A stretch of 64,000 bases of DNA from Patellaria atrata CBS 101060 (Eukaryota > Ascomycota > Dothideomycetes > Patellariales > Patellariaceae): assembly GCA_010093705.1 (NCBI GenBank), contig MU006089.1, positions 2,529,561 through 2,593,560 on the forward strand, read 5' to 3'. Below the pieces are notes generated by a model. The model saw nothing but the letters and a program-made list of their open reading frames with translations, was not told the origin of the DNA and did no database searches. A program made the translations under genes and the position numbers. Positions 47,144 to 59,192 of this stretch are shown piece by piece (positions within the stretch are counted from its first letter, which is position 1; the number at the start of each line of letters is the position of its first letter).

Positions 47144-49414
47144 ATGGCCGCAGCTGGCGGTAACGGGGGCGGTTCGAATGATGCACGTCGTGGAATATCT
47201 TCCCCAAGACCGAAAGGGCGTGATAATGCCAAAAACACTCTATGTCGGAATGTAACAATATTTGGACATTGCAAGTACGAAAACTCCGGTTGTGCCTATA
47301 ACCATGACACAAGCAAGGCCAATACCGCCAATAATACAACAAAGCAAAGATTCAATGTTGATTCTCCTTCTTTTACACCACTACAGCCGGCCACAAATGG
47401 CGCAATTAGTGCCGTTAGAAGCGCAACAATCTCCCCTAAAGCTGTAAATGCTACGGTCTTTACGCCCAAAGCAGTAAAATCGCTCACTCCTACTCCGCAA
47501 TCATACCCTAAAGACTCTTCCTCCGATTGGAGTGCTCATGACTTCCAAGATTTTGTGCCTCAAAGTTATGACCCCTCACAACTGGTAGGTTGTCTATTTG
47601 TCTCTAGAGAATAATGAATCCAGTCATCCTCGGCTTTCAACATTACACAACTTGTAGAATCTATTAATACTTATATATACGCAACCGCTATACTCTTTGG
47701 TTTGTTGTTGTTATATTGCCTATATACATTGTCACTGTGACCTATTCAAAAGTTCCGCTTCTGCTCGATTGATATTTGAACTGATATCTTGTAGGCAGAT
47801 CCGAACGCTACAGCTAGCTTAATAAACGGATACGATCCGTTCAATGTCCAGTCAACACTGTCTGCGCTACCAGCTACGAATCATCAAGCTCAACTCAACC
47901 CATACTCCACCGAAACGTCCACACTTGGAGGAGCAGCTTATTTTCAAAATTCAAATAGTTTTGCTCAACCACTCCAGTACCACGCGTATTTCCCACTGGG
48001 CCCGCACAGAGAGAATCTACTGGCATATCAACGAACCGCTCATGATTTCTTCATCTCTGATCATTTACGGGATGATTTGCAACGCAAAGCAGAAGCGTCA
48101 CGTCAGATCCTTCCCAGCTCCACTCTACCGGCTCAAATAGAGCATTTTCATTCACTCGTGCCGTTAGATACAAATAATCGCCCAAATGCGTCGACATTCG
48201 GTTATCCAAGCTGGGTGTACAAAGCTGTTTCCAGTAAAGATGGTTTCACATATGCTTTACGCCGCCTCGAGGGTTTTAGGCTCACTAATGACAAAGCGAT
48301 AAAAGCAATACAACCGTGGAAACGGATCAACAATGGATCAATCTGTACTATCCATGATTGTTTTACCACACGAGAATTCGGGGATAGCTCTCTTATATTG
48401 ATAACGGATTATCATCCTCTATCAAAAACACTCCAAGAGACTCATCTGAACCAACAAGGTCATCGTTTTCATGGTGGGCGCCAGCGCTACCACGATCAAT
48501 CGAATCTTATCCCGGAGCAGACAATCTGGGGCTATGTAGTCCAGATAGCCTCGGTGCTGAAAGTAATCCACGGCACCAACCTTGCTGCTCGTGTCCTTAT
48601 ACCATCTAAAATGATTGTTACATCCAAGGGAAGAATACGACTTACTGGATGTGGTATTCAAGATGTGACTATGTACGACACTTCCCGACCCGTCTCTGAT
48701 CTCCAGCAAGAAGATCTTGTGAACTTAGGCCGTCTAATCCTTTCCCTGGTCGCACCAAACCACAATACCACTACCAACCCACAGAAAGCATTAGATACCT
48801 TGAACCGTACCTATTCGGAACGGTTAAGAGAGGCGGTTACTTGGCTTCTCAACCCCGCCCCGCCACCTTCGACACCGACCAGTCCTACCGGCGGTGCAGC
48901 ACTAGGCATCAAGGACATTGACACATTTCTCCAGGGTATTGCAGCACAGATAGTGACCGTTCTGGATAATACGTTTCACGCCGAAGACACTTTGATGTCT
49001 AGCCTGTCTCGTGAACTCGAAAATGGCCGCCTTGTCCGGCTACTGACAAAATTGGGCTTTATAAATGAGAGGCCTGAATATGAAAGCACGGGTGGCCCGC
49101 ATCATCCCCCCGGTCATCCCAATCACCATTCTACCAATAACCAGTGGTCAGAGACTGGCGATAGGTACTACTTGAAGCTTTTTAGGGACTATGTATTTCA
49201 TCAGGTCGACTCGGAAGGCAGACCGGTGGTAGACTTAGCGCACGTACTCTCCTGTTTGAATAAATTGGATGCAGGTAGCGACGAGAGGATTAGCTTGGTC
49301 AGTCGAGATGAGCAGAATGTTATGGTTGTCAGCTATCGAGAGCTCAAGAGGGGAATTGAAGGCGCGTTTCTTGAGTTAAGTAAGGGTGGAGGTGCTACGG
49401 GAAGGAGGCGATGA
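47144..49414 (+). CDS. pan3: PAN2-PAN3 deadenylation complex subunit PAN3 (2 exons)
   Basis: Regulatory pseudokinase subunit that recruits the PAN2 nuclease to poly(A)-bound mRNA. Exons 47144-47584 and 47795-49414 join in phase to give 686 aa. The N-terminus carries the CCCH zinc finger TLCRNVTIFGHCKYENSGCAYNHD after a basic, disordered start. A PABP-interacting PAM2-like segment is likely in the following linker. The pseudokinase has YALRRLEGFRLTNDKAI and WGYVVQIASVLKVIHGTNLAARVL. It lacks a canonical HRD Asp, as expected, and has GCGIQDV in place of DFG. The C-terminal knob contains TGDRYYLKLFRDYVFHQVD and VLSCLNKLDAG, both hallmarks of PAN3. Confidence 0.95.
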
Positions 49415-50501
49415 ATGAGGTGAGGAATATGCGGCACAATAGAGGTTAACTTGACGGTGTTCTATTATTAGGCTCGTTGTGCGAAAAGAAGAGTGGAAGC
49501 TTGATCTCTCTGCGCTATGCAGTTCAAGTAAAGAGCAGGTGATGTTGTTGCTCGTCGTTAGGATAGTGGGTTTAGGTAAGTTTAAGAATCATATCAATAA
49601 GAGTTGAATTATTACAAAACTGTCCCTCTCAAAAGAAGTAAAAATGATCAGTAATACACGTCATCTAGTCAAAGGTACAAGCTGCAATACTCTGATAGAA
49701 GTTGACACTTTATACTCCTATATTCCCCCTTTCCATGGCGTGAGTACCGTTATGGTTGACGGAACAAGGAAAGATCTAGCTTTACTCGGTACGGCAGGCG
49801 AATCGGACCTTTCGCGCAAGAAAGCCATTACGGAGGTATCTCCCCAAAGTCTCTTCTCGCCGCCCTGGTCTAAATAAAACCGGCAAAATTTCAACCCCCT
49901 AGAAGCAGGGGGGTAGCATGGTAAATAATTAGGTAGTCTTATCGATAGGTAGCACGGAATGTTTGGGGGTTGGGAGCCTAAGACCACCTATATCTTTGGC
50001 GTGCTTGCGCCCCTTTTTCCAGGTGCTAATATTCTGCCGGTTCTTTCAGATCAGGGCGGTGGGTCAGGGCGGTAAGAAGAATTGGGGTAGATACCTCCAT
50101 AGAGCTGATTGCACACTGACGTGATGTACGAAGCTCAGAGCTGGTGAAGGTCTAGGTACTGTACAATATCCGACAGGGGCAAATCTGTACTGTGTTACAT
50201 AGTGATCGAGCATCCCTACTACATTCGTTCCAAAAACCGAAATCTATGATTCTACCGTGAGTTCGTTGGGTGGTCAGGCTTTGAAATCGACGACGAATTT
50301 CCCGTTCGCACAACCGAAAATCATCGTTTGCATACAATCTACGTATGCGATCATGGAGGGGAATGACGCTTTTGCACCTTCCTATTTAAAGGCGTCATTA
50401 CCCCCCTAATCGTATCTCCTCCCTTTGCCCCGCAAATTCATTTTAAAGAACCCAACTTCACCATCAACATCCCAAACTACGTAACTTCAATTGACGCCAA
50501 A
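49415..50501. other. Intergenic, upstream of the aldo-keto reductase
   Basis: About 1.1 kb. It contains a TATA-like site near its right end (see separate entry). Short frames at 49644-49987 on both strands are not convincing. No tRNA or repeat. Confidence 0.45.
50383..50390 (+). promoter_or_regulatory. TATA-like box of the aldo-keto reductase gene
   Basis: TATTTAAA followed by GG, about 112 nt upstream of the ATG at 50502. The position and sequence fit a core promoter. Inference only. Confidence 0.45.
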
Positions 50502-51717
50502 ATGCCCGTTGAATCCAAGTATGATCCCAAGGATATGCATTTCCGTCACCTAGGCCCCAGTGGCTTGAAGGTTTCAGTGTTCTCTCTCGGAGGTTGGCTT
50601 ACCTATGGAGGGTAAGTGACGACGAATCTCTTTCACCGGCTACGTTTCTGACGGGTTTTTACAGGACGCAAAAGGGCAATATCGTGAAAGAGATCATGCA
50701 AGCTGCATGGGACCACGGTGTCAACTTCTTTGACACAGCCGAAACCTATGCCACTGGCGATAGTGAGGTTGAGATGGGAGCTGCGTTGAAGGAACTTGAC
50801 TGGCCGAGAGACGAGTACGTCCTCTCAACAAAGGTATCCGCTTCTTCATCAACCAGAACAACGTATATTCATACGGCACCCTAACTCTACTTTAGATCTT
50901 CTTCGGTACAGGTCGCAAGGAGCCTAACACTCGAGGACTATCTAAGAAACACGTTGTTGAGGGCCTCAAGAGTTCACTGAAGAGGTTGCAGCAACCATAT
51001 GTGGATATCGTTCTCGCACATCGGCCTGATGCCGCGTATGTAACCTTGATCCCACCTTTAAAATTCCTTTCACTGATTTGCAACAGCACTCCGATGAAGG
51101 AGATCGTAGAAGGCTTCACTCAAGTAATTCGGAATCTCAATCTTGCGTATTACTGGGGTACATCTGAATGGTCTGCTGTTCAAATCCAAGAGGCCATTAT
51201 GATCGCCGAGAAGTATAATCTTATTGCTCCTATTGCCGAACAGCCCCAATATAACGCCTTCCATCGACAGCGCTTCGAAGTTGAATACGCTCCTCTCTAT
51301 AAAAAGTACCAATACGGTACTACAGTCTGGAGTCCGCTCGCCTCTGGATTGTTGACTGGTAAATACAATGATGGCATCCCGGAGGGCTCACGATTTGCCA
51401 ATCACGCCGAATTTTTCAGTGACACGGTCAAGTCACTCCAGAATCCGGAGGGAAAAGCAAAGATCGAGAAAGTACGAAAGCTGACATCTATCGCGGAGAA
51501 GCTGGGCGGCAATACCACGCAATTAGCCCTCGCATGGGCAGCGAAGAATCCCAACGTCAGCACTGTTATTCTAGGTGCAAGCAAGCTTGAACAAATCCGC
51601 GACAACCTAGGAGCTGTGAAGTTATTAGACAAGCTAACACCTGATGTTATGGAGGATATTGAGAAGATCTTGGACAACAAGCCTGTCCAAAACCCGACTT
51701 ACGGCAGGGATAGGTAG
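50502..51717 (+). CDS. Aldo-keto reductase, potassium-channel beta-subunit type (4 exons)
   Basis: NADPH-dependent reductase of the AKR6 (Kv-beta) branch. Exons 50502-50611, 50665-50833, 50896-51035 and 51087-51717 join in phase to give 349 aa. The catalytic tetrad is visible: Asp in NFFDTAETY, Tyr in the same motif ([10 protein letters not shown]), Lys in YVLSTK, and His in IVLAHRPD. Cofactor-binding segments are [34 protein letters not shown] and [16 protein letters not shown]. The strong match to Kv-beta signatures contrasts with the unknown substrate; no channel alpha subunit is nearby. The gene is closely flanked by intergenic DNA and is not part of a cluster. Confidence 0.92.
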
Positions 51718-52503
51718 GCACTTTGTAAGGCGCTCAATGAATGAATGAGATACGACACATTGCAGCAAAATTGGTAGCTATACTGATCATCAACAGATTC
51801 AGGGTGTATCAGAGAAGAAAAGCTAAACTCTAGACTGATAGATAGTATATTATATCAAAACCTCAATATCACGCATTGCGCAACAGCAAACATCTGCTCA
51901 CTAGCTCCACCGATACATACGTATAGAATGAATATTGTATTACCTTTCATGTTCCAGTTGAGATGTCCGAGGATTGAGTTTGATCTCATATATTTCATTG
52001 ATTGATTTTTGTTTAATGTCTGATACGGTCCCTTTAAGAAGGTCCATGCAAACTGAGCTATGCTAAGTAAAAAGTCATTATAAAGATGGGGGGAAAAGCT
52101 ATATGTTGACCACGTCGCTCGGGGGGATCTCATAGATTTAGAGGAGAATCTCAACTGGGAACGAACTATATAAGGTAATTTGTGTAGGTCAACACCCTGA
52201 ATGTTCTGGCCAATCATTTGCAAGCCTAGGTTGACTAAGCGATAGTCATATCCGACCTACCTCAATTTGTAGATAACCACAAAAGGCAGCCTGATCGATT
52301 GCACCATGTCCAAAAGCAAAGCAGGCAACCACGCTCATCGCTAACAATTTAAGAAATCCTTCAATAATATGGCGTCTTTGACTCACCATTTTCCACAAAG
52401 CACATAACCTAGTTTGAACTAACAACCACGGCTTTGACCCTTTATATAAGTCCATACCTGACCATATCAACCACTATCTGACATCAAACTCCATATTCTC
52501 ACC
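51718..52503. other. Intergenic, upstream of the RBR gene
   Basis: About 790 bp. Minus-strand frames at 51855-52223 and 52246-52470 do not join in phase and have no recognisable content. TTTATATAAG at 52441-52450 is a likely TATA element of the next gene. Confidence 0.45.
52441..52450 (+). promoter_or_regulatory. TATA-like box of the RBR-type gene
   Basis: TTTATATAAG, about 55-63 nt upstream of the ATG at 52504. It would imply a short leader. Inference only. Confidence 0.45.
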
Positions 52504-53880
52504 ATGACTACACGACGCGCACGTTGCGTAGTATGCTACTCCAGGAATCTTGATTCCGCACAGCATCTTTTATGTATCGAATGTGCAAAGCATGTGCCAT
52601 CCGATTTCGACTATGATAGACCAGATCCCCAGCAGTCACCTGATATGGGAAAAAATGCTGTCGATGAGGATATGGTTCATGTCAACTCTAACCCACCGGC
52701 GCAACAAACCTCAAAAATAGTTGAATACGGACAGACAAATTTTGCCAATCTGGCGGCTCAGAAAGAGGCCGAAGGTCCAGAAACCCCAACGCAGACAGAG
52801 GACGCGAACTTTATACATGTGGCGGAGACGGGAAATTCACCAACCGTTGTAAACGCGCCAACCACCGCAAACCGCAAGCGAAAACGAGCAAGACCAAGCA
52901 CTTACGCCCGGAAGAAGCGGAAGGTTGTGGTAGAACAACCTCCTCCCCCAGAATCGATTATCTGTCCAATCTGCGTTGAGGAGAAGGTCCTTGACGAGTT
53001 CCCAAGGATCAGAAGAGGGAAAAGCTCTGAGGTACCAGCATCATGTCAAAGACACCTTGCTATTAATGGTCGAGGGGTCTGCAGCTCACCTGACGGTCCG
53101 TACTGCAAGACATGTATTGGATCAACACTGGCAGCCTCCCTAGACACCAGAGGTCGAGCTTTAACTTGTCCTCAAGCTGGTTGTAATGTACCTTGGGGGT
53201 ATGATTACGTGGTACCCTTTCTTCCACGAGATCAGTTGGAGCGATATCATGACGGGCTAGTTGACGACCTGCTATTGACGCCTATGTATTTTCGATGTAC
53301 CCACTGCGATATCCCTAGTCAACTTGACAAGCGCGTGAGAGGCTTCCCGAACGTTGAGTGTGGGTATTGTACTAAGCGCTCATGCGCTCTCTGCTCCGTT
53401 GCGTGGCACGAAGATCTCAATTGCCAACAGTTCTGGCAGAAAGATATGGGTAAAACCGGGATTAGCGATCAGGAGAAAGCGACCTTGAGGGTTCTGAGTA
53501 AAACTGGCGCGAGGATATGTCCAAGGTGTCAGAACGCCATAGAGAAGAATGGTGGCTGTGAGCATATGCTTTGTAAGTATAAATCCTGGTCTAGAGTCAT
53601 GTTGATCGTTTGATCTGGTTTTGAAACCAATCTTTTGCATTACCTCTTAGTGTATCTGACAGAAACATTAGGTACCCGCTGCAATCACAACTTTTACTGG
53701 TCGACTGCAGAGCAAGTCAACGTTCCAGGAGCAAAGATAAAGAAGGTGAAAGTCCAACCATTTCCACCGCACTGGTTGTATAACGGCCAACAAGGATGTG
53801 AAGCGGATAATAAGAATCAAACTAATCAGACTGCCCTTGGATTCACCTTTGGAGCACCGGTCCCAGTGCCCCAAATTTAG
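52504..53880 (+). CDS. RBR-type (RING1-IBR-RING2) E3 ligase-like protein, shortened RING2
   Basis: Exons 52504-53572 and 53672-53880 join in phase (CTT T / GT) to give 425 aa. An N-terminal Cys cluster (CVVCYSRNL...LCIEC) is followed by an acidic linker and a basic nuclear-localisation-like block (KRKRARP, RKKRKVV). RING1 starts with IICPICVEEKVLDEFP and the IBR with RCTHCDIPS...CGYCTKRSCALC. RING2 has ICPRCQNAIEKNGGCEHMLC, in which the GGC cysteine is the one that carries ubiquitin in parkin and ariadne. The last zinc-ligand Cys pair of RING2, normally in an FCW-x-C context, is absent (NHNFYWSTAEQ). The protein then ends in a Pro-rich tail. It may be weakly active, or the 3' end may be spliced differently. 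Confidence 0.8.
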
Positions 53881-55972
53881 ACATCGCGTACGGTATTTTG
53901 ATGTGGAGTTTGAGAGATCGTTGACTCTACGTATAGCTGACATGGGGCGTGAGAATACGGCGTTTGCAGAGTTTGCCGGTCGTGGGGTTGATGCGCTCAC
54001 ACTTGTGTGGAACAAACCTAACTGTCGATCTACGGTATTTGAGATTTGTTTCGTGAGATAAATTCCTAAACAAGACTTTGCTGCATGCATTTGAGATTAC
54101 TTCGCGTGGTGAGTGGTATGTTCCGTACTGATACATATCTCTTAGTAGGAATAGAACTAAGGAATCTCATGTAACAACGATATGTTACTTCACTTCTTGT
54201 CCAGCAATATGGCCAAGATGGACATGAAATCAAAAATGACTCTGAAGCCCCTCAAGGCTATAAGTGAACATTCGGCTGGAGGCATAAGACCACAGAACCA
54301 GCATATACCGACAAATCTTCACGCCAAGGTATTGTTGATATTGCGCAAATTTATCAGAGCCGCAAGAGCTAGGAAGCTGACGAAAGATCTTCGAATCTCC
54401 TTATACTTGCGCGCAGACGCAGGAAATCCCATAACTGGCCGAGATGGCTAATGGGCTGCAGCCTTGGAACGGTCACGTTTGCGCGCGCCCTTGGAGGCCG
54501 GGAGAGGGAAGATGGGAGAAAGGAAGGGGGTCCGCAAGGCTACAAATTTTTGCAGAGCCTCTTGTTGATGGGGGAGCCGAGCGTCGTGATGATATTCTAA
54601 TTTCAAAACTGTTAAAGGGGGACGGAGCGGAAAAGATACGGCAGGTGGTTTGTCTTCATGTTGGGAAAATGCTTGATGTCGAGCGAGTCCTCCATATACC
54701 TTATTGTATGGTGCAGTACAGTACAGTACAGTACAGGAGGACCAGACGTGCGACCAACCAGTCAGAGAAATTGGCAGACAATATGTTATGAATTTGCGGC
54801 AGTCGAAATTTCTGGGCACGCTGATGCTTGGGTAGATGATAGCAGGAATGGAGGATGTGCTGTTTGCTATACACTGACTTTTAGAACTGTACCTGCGCCT
54901 CGCTCCCCACGCCTCCTCCAAGCCGAGATGGGTAAGTCATCAGCATGGACGAGCGCGCTGATACAGGATCAAAAAGGTCCGTGCAAAGTCTGAAGGTAGC
55001 AAAAGGACGAATGGAATGGCAGAAGTGGCATTTTCCCAAGTCCGGCGCTGGAGCAAGGCCTTGAGCACTTCCAAGGGTTCCTTTGAATTCTCAAGACCTT
55101 CGGGCCTACAGGAAGTTTGCTGGCCAAAAAGAGGAAAGTGCGATTAGCCAACTCGCTCTTTCTGATGAAGCATCAGAAGCCAAGGGAGCGTTCAGTCGAT
55201 CAGTCGTTCACGCCCAGTTCCCTCCATGCGCTTCCTGCCTTAATTCCTTCCCACCACGCATCTCCGACTACTAACACGACAATATTTTTTTTTTAATCAT
55301 TATCATCTCTGTTGTTTTGAAACTTCGTTCAACCAGAGGTTGGAGCCTGTTGACAATCGCCCCGTTTCTACTCCCCATAGCTAATTTTCCCTTCTTCGGG
55401 TCATTGCAGCCATGTAGACGCGAAGGAAATTGAGGGAGGCGAAGGTCACTCACGGTCAGACCTTCGCACTCGTTTTTCATTGTGGTTTTCTTGCTGCCTG
55501 CTTTCGTAGACGCTCTTAATAATGTTCAACTCGGAGCAGCACTTTTTGACTAGGGTCATCTACACCGGAAAGCTTGATTAAGCCTAACATAATGATCAAA
55601 GGAGCAATTGGGCCAGTGAGGAGGTTGAAGTCGCTTCTGATCACCTGTATGGAATACACCCACTCCACAGGAAGGACGCCACCCCGTCCCTCCAGCTCTT
55701 CAGTACGAAGTACATACCACACGGGTCATCCGCCTATCTCCTCTCTACTGTATAATTTCCTTATTGCTCCGCCGCTCGCCTTCGCGAAATCGTCATCCTA
55801 GTCTTCTTCCCTTCCCTAACGCCATACGTTCACACCTCACCCTCCTCCGTTTTGCTCTCGCACTGAAGAAGCAACCGCTTGCTCTTCGTCCATTCTTTGA
55901 ATCGTCTTCTTCTCTACTCCATCTTGATACCCTTTCTTCCACGTCTAAGTCTTGCTATAACTCAATGCCGTC
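53881..55972. other. 2.1-kb intergenic region
   Basis: No gene recognised. Open frames at 54182-54451, 54444-54791 and 54448-54921 (both strands) have biased composition but no family content. It holds a short CAGTA microsatellite. The stretch 55750-55970 is pyrimidine-rich and probably the leader of the C2H2 gene. Confidence 0.5.
54714..54736. repeat. CAGTA microsatellite, 4.6 copies
   Basis: Perfect pentanucleotide CAGTA repeated four times plus CAG. It forms part of a wider set of GTAC-containing sequences in this genome. Confidence 0.9.
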
Positions 55973-57758
55973 ATGGATCAAGCACTCCCATATTCGACTA
56001 ATCACCAGGCGTTTCAGCCTTCAAACAATCCTCACTCTTTGGGCGTGAAACGTTCATTCTCTGGTGGCCGATATAAACAATACCCAACCCGCTCTCCATT
56101 TCCCACCGATCTGCCGGCTTCAGACTCACGATATACATCGGCTACTGCCTTTCCTTCTCCTCATATTTCCCAGGATCACTTAGAGCACATCATTGCTCTA
56201 AGTCAATATAGTGATGAGGATATTAACAAGTTGCTCCAAGCATATTCACATCTCAATGCCTTGATGATCGGTGGCTTTGACGTCCGTCTTCTGTCCAGCT
56301 GGCTTCAATTAGCGCGGAAATGGCCAGGTAAAGTCGACTATCCTCCTAATTTCAACACATTTTATACTCATGCGTCACTATATAGGAGCCGGTTCAAAGG
56401 ACTCGGGTTATGCAAGTTTGAATTCGTTCACGTCTTCGTACGCGGAATCTATAGGACCTCGTCTAGACAACTTCATAATCCAAACTGCACAACAACCGAC
56501 CCACATGGAAACAGGCATCCAAACCGATTCGAAACCTCTCATTACAATCCCAGCGCGTACAGAGAACAACTATTTATCCCCCACTTTTCTATCGGCGCCC
56601 CGATCTAGTTCAAAGCAACAGGATGCACGTGAAAGTCCTGCACCAGTACCAGCAAATGCACCCTTCCGAGAGTCGAGCATCAACAGTCCGGCCGGCCATA
56701 TACTCTCCCCGCGTCATACATTACCGCATACAACCCCTCCGAAAGAGAAACACTTTTTCTGCACCCATTGTCGTGATGATTTCTTAACCGAGGTCTATCT
56801 CAAAAAGCACGAGGTAACCTTTCACGGAAATATACTAAAGTGGCAATGCCCTCACTGTCAGCGCGACTTTCCTTCGCTGACTCAACTAAAGAGGCACCAT
56901 AACAAATGCCACCATGGAACAACAACAACCTCCGCAAAGGACGGTTGTAACGACAATTGCCAGCTTCCAGCTGCGGGCAAACTTTCGGGACCCAAAAAAA
57001 TTGCTTTTGCATGTGGATACTGTGTGACCTTGTTTGACAACTTCGAAAAATACCTCGACCATATTGTACACCACTATCAATCAACCGTAAAGAAGACCCG
57101 AGAAGATTGGTCCCTGACCAGGGTCATTGCCACTTTGCTCGAGCAGCCGGGCTTGCACGAGGCTTGGAGATCTTTCATGGCTAAAAAGCATGGGCCGATA
57201 GAAAGTTGGCCTTCCCTATCTTGGGAATTGGAAAATAGTATCGATGGTACGAGGCTCTTGACTGACCTAGAAATGGGGATCAATGAAAACGACAAAACAT
57301 TTCAAACCGCTTACGAGTTAGCAACAAAATCATGGTCTCAGGTTCCTGTTACGGGACTGGATCTCTCCGGGACGATCTCACCTCAAACCATATGCGAAGC
57401 AGGAAGCTCTGGACAAGGGCCAAAAGATAGTCTAATATTTTTAGAGGAAAATGATATCCTAGATTACTACAACGACTACGAACCTCCCAACCTAGACGAA
57501 CACCCCGCCCAGGGCGAACATCCCAAGCAGAGTTTAACCCAAGAGAATCTCAACCAATGGTATGGAGACAACTTCCACAACGCCATGAATCAGTTCCACC
57601 AACGAGAAGAATTCCTTGAACTGAATCCACCACATACTCTTATAACCACTCAATTGGATAAAGTTCCACATCAGCACGCGACACCCAACTTCTCCAATCC
57701 TCCTGATATACCATTGCCTCTTCCTCCCAAACGCAGCAAGGTAGACATGACCTTCTAA
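55973..57758 (+). CDS. C2H2 zinc-finger protein, probable transcription factor (2 exons)
   Basis: Exons 55973-56327 and 56386-57758 join in phase to give 575 aa. Two adjacent C2H2 fingers lie near the middle: FFCTHCRDDFLTEVYLKKHE (His pair following) and WQCPHCQRDFPSLTQLKRHH. A third, FACGYCVTLFDNFEKYLDH, is spaced by a Cys- and Thr-rich linker. The N-terminal region is Ser/Pro-rich, with a helical block (EHIIALSQYSDEDINKLLQAY) that may be a dimer or partner interface. The C-terminus is acidic, then Pro-rich, ending with a basic PPKRSKVD. The layout matches many fungal C2H2 regulators; targets are unknown. Confidence 0.85.
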
Positions 57759-57955
57759 ATTCTTGACGCTTAACATCTTCAAAGGCACCTAGCGCAACTC
57801 TCCAATTAAATATCGTTTCGTCTTAGTATCTCCGCCGTGTTCGCAGGACGCACGCGCATCTTGGAGATTGACTTCTCTGGACCCTTAGCGCTGGATTCGC
57901 TCTCCATTATTAGTTATCTCCGACTTAGACTCACACTTTTCAATTTCCAGCATCT

Positions 57956-58108
57956 AGCGAGCGTATCTTTTTCTCCCTTATTCACTAACGAGCGCGTCTT
58001 TTTCTCCTTTATTCACTAGCGAGCGTGTCTTTTTCTCCCTTATTCACTAGCGAGCGCGTCTTTTTCTCCTTTATTCACTAGCAAGCGTTTCTTTTTCTCT
58101 TTTACCGG
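57956..58108. repeat. 31-bp tandem repeat with 62-bp higher-order pattern, about 5 copies
   Basis: Units start at 57956, 57987, 58018, 58049 and 58080 (last one decayed). The unit is AGCGAGCGYG then TCTTTTTCTCCYTTATTCACT. Units 1 and 3 carry TCTCCCTTATT, units 2 and 4 carry TCTCCTTTATT, so the array appears to have grown by duplication of a dimer. It starts about 200 bp after the stop codon of the C2H2 gene, probably inside its 3' UTR. Confidence 0.95.
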
Positions 58109-59192
58109 CCAAATCTTTTCAAGTTTCCTCTTATGATCTGTTGGACTACGATTTGTAATTTACGCCGACATTCCCCAGCGATTTGCTTTCTTTCATCACA
58201 ATTTCTAGGTGATTTGTACCTGCTAGCAGGGAGCCATGGATCAAATTCTCCTTATCTGACGAAGACATCGTCGCCGCCCTTCACGCTGTTCCGAATCATG
58301 GAAAGTTATCAAAAATGGGTAATAAGGGGGTTCGGTCCGGTACACTAGTAATAGTGACATTCTTAACTTAGACTATAGGGTTGGAGCGCTTTGAGGTTTG
58401 GGTGGATTTATCTCTGAGCGTTTCTTGCAGTTTTTGCTTTTCCATTGGCACTGCATCATCACTTTGTATACGTATATCCCGTAACGACCTGGGATGGATC
58501 AAGAGTCTTGCAACGCCACATAGCACTGCACTGGGTTGAGGGAGGGTTTTTGTTTTTGGGCTACCCCTCCGATGGTTCTCGGAAAAGTTTATTCATCTCT
58601 TTTTTTTTTCATTCGAGATCTCTCCAGACCTGTTGTTGTACGATAGTGTCCGCTGCATAGGTTTTCCTTTTCTCTGGGAGAAAAGGTGGGAACTGGAGTC
58701 CTAATTAACCATAACGGAGATAAAAGCGAATCAAGGGTTCAATCCCCAATGTTTATTCTTATAGATACTAAGGCCACTACGTCTTATGATGATTTTTGCA
58801 TAGTAGTTCTCCGTGAACCATCAAACCTCTAACAGGAACGGAAGATGGATTGTCAGGATAATAACATAACCCCTATAACTGGACCACTCCTCGACGAATA
58901 GAAGCGAGTACGGAGTAATGAGAATATCTAAAGAGGCCAGCATCTATATGGAGACATTATCCCCGGTTAAGTTCGCATAATCTCTCCTGTTCACATGGTA
59001 TTGACACGCACGATGATGCTGATGAGGCACTTGAGCTCAACCCCACAGCTCCTGAACCGCCGCCGACATCGGCTCCCATCCTCGGCCCGATCGTCACCAG
59101 AGCTTCCTCTAATATTTTGTCAGTTGGTTGGTCTTCTTTCGTCCCTCACTCTTTTTCCTTTTCTACAGTATTATTCTTAATCTTTGGATACA
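58109..59192. other. Intergenic, upstream of the isopropylmalate dehydrogenase gene
   Basis: About 1.1 kb. GGGTTCAATCCCC near 58735 resembles a tRNA T-arm, but I find no matching acceptor stem or anticodon arm. No canonical CCGG-N4-type Leu3 site was spotted. Otherwise nothing recognised. Confidence 0.45.

Noticed and set aside
51855-52470. A two-exon minus-strand gene from the 122- and 74-codon frames
   Set aside because: The donor and acceptor do not join in phase, the content is unrecognised, and the upstream frame overlaps the core promoter of the next gene.
54182-54921. Coding frames of up to 157 codons on both strands
   Set aside because: Overlapping frames with biased composition, no intron structure and no family content.
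58725-58750. GGGTTCAATCCCC as a tRNA T-arm
   Set aside because: No matching A-box or pairing ends could be found upstream or downstream.
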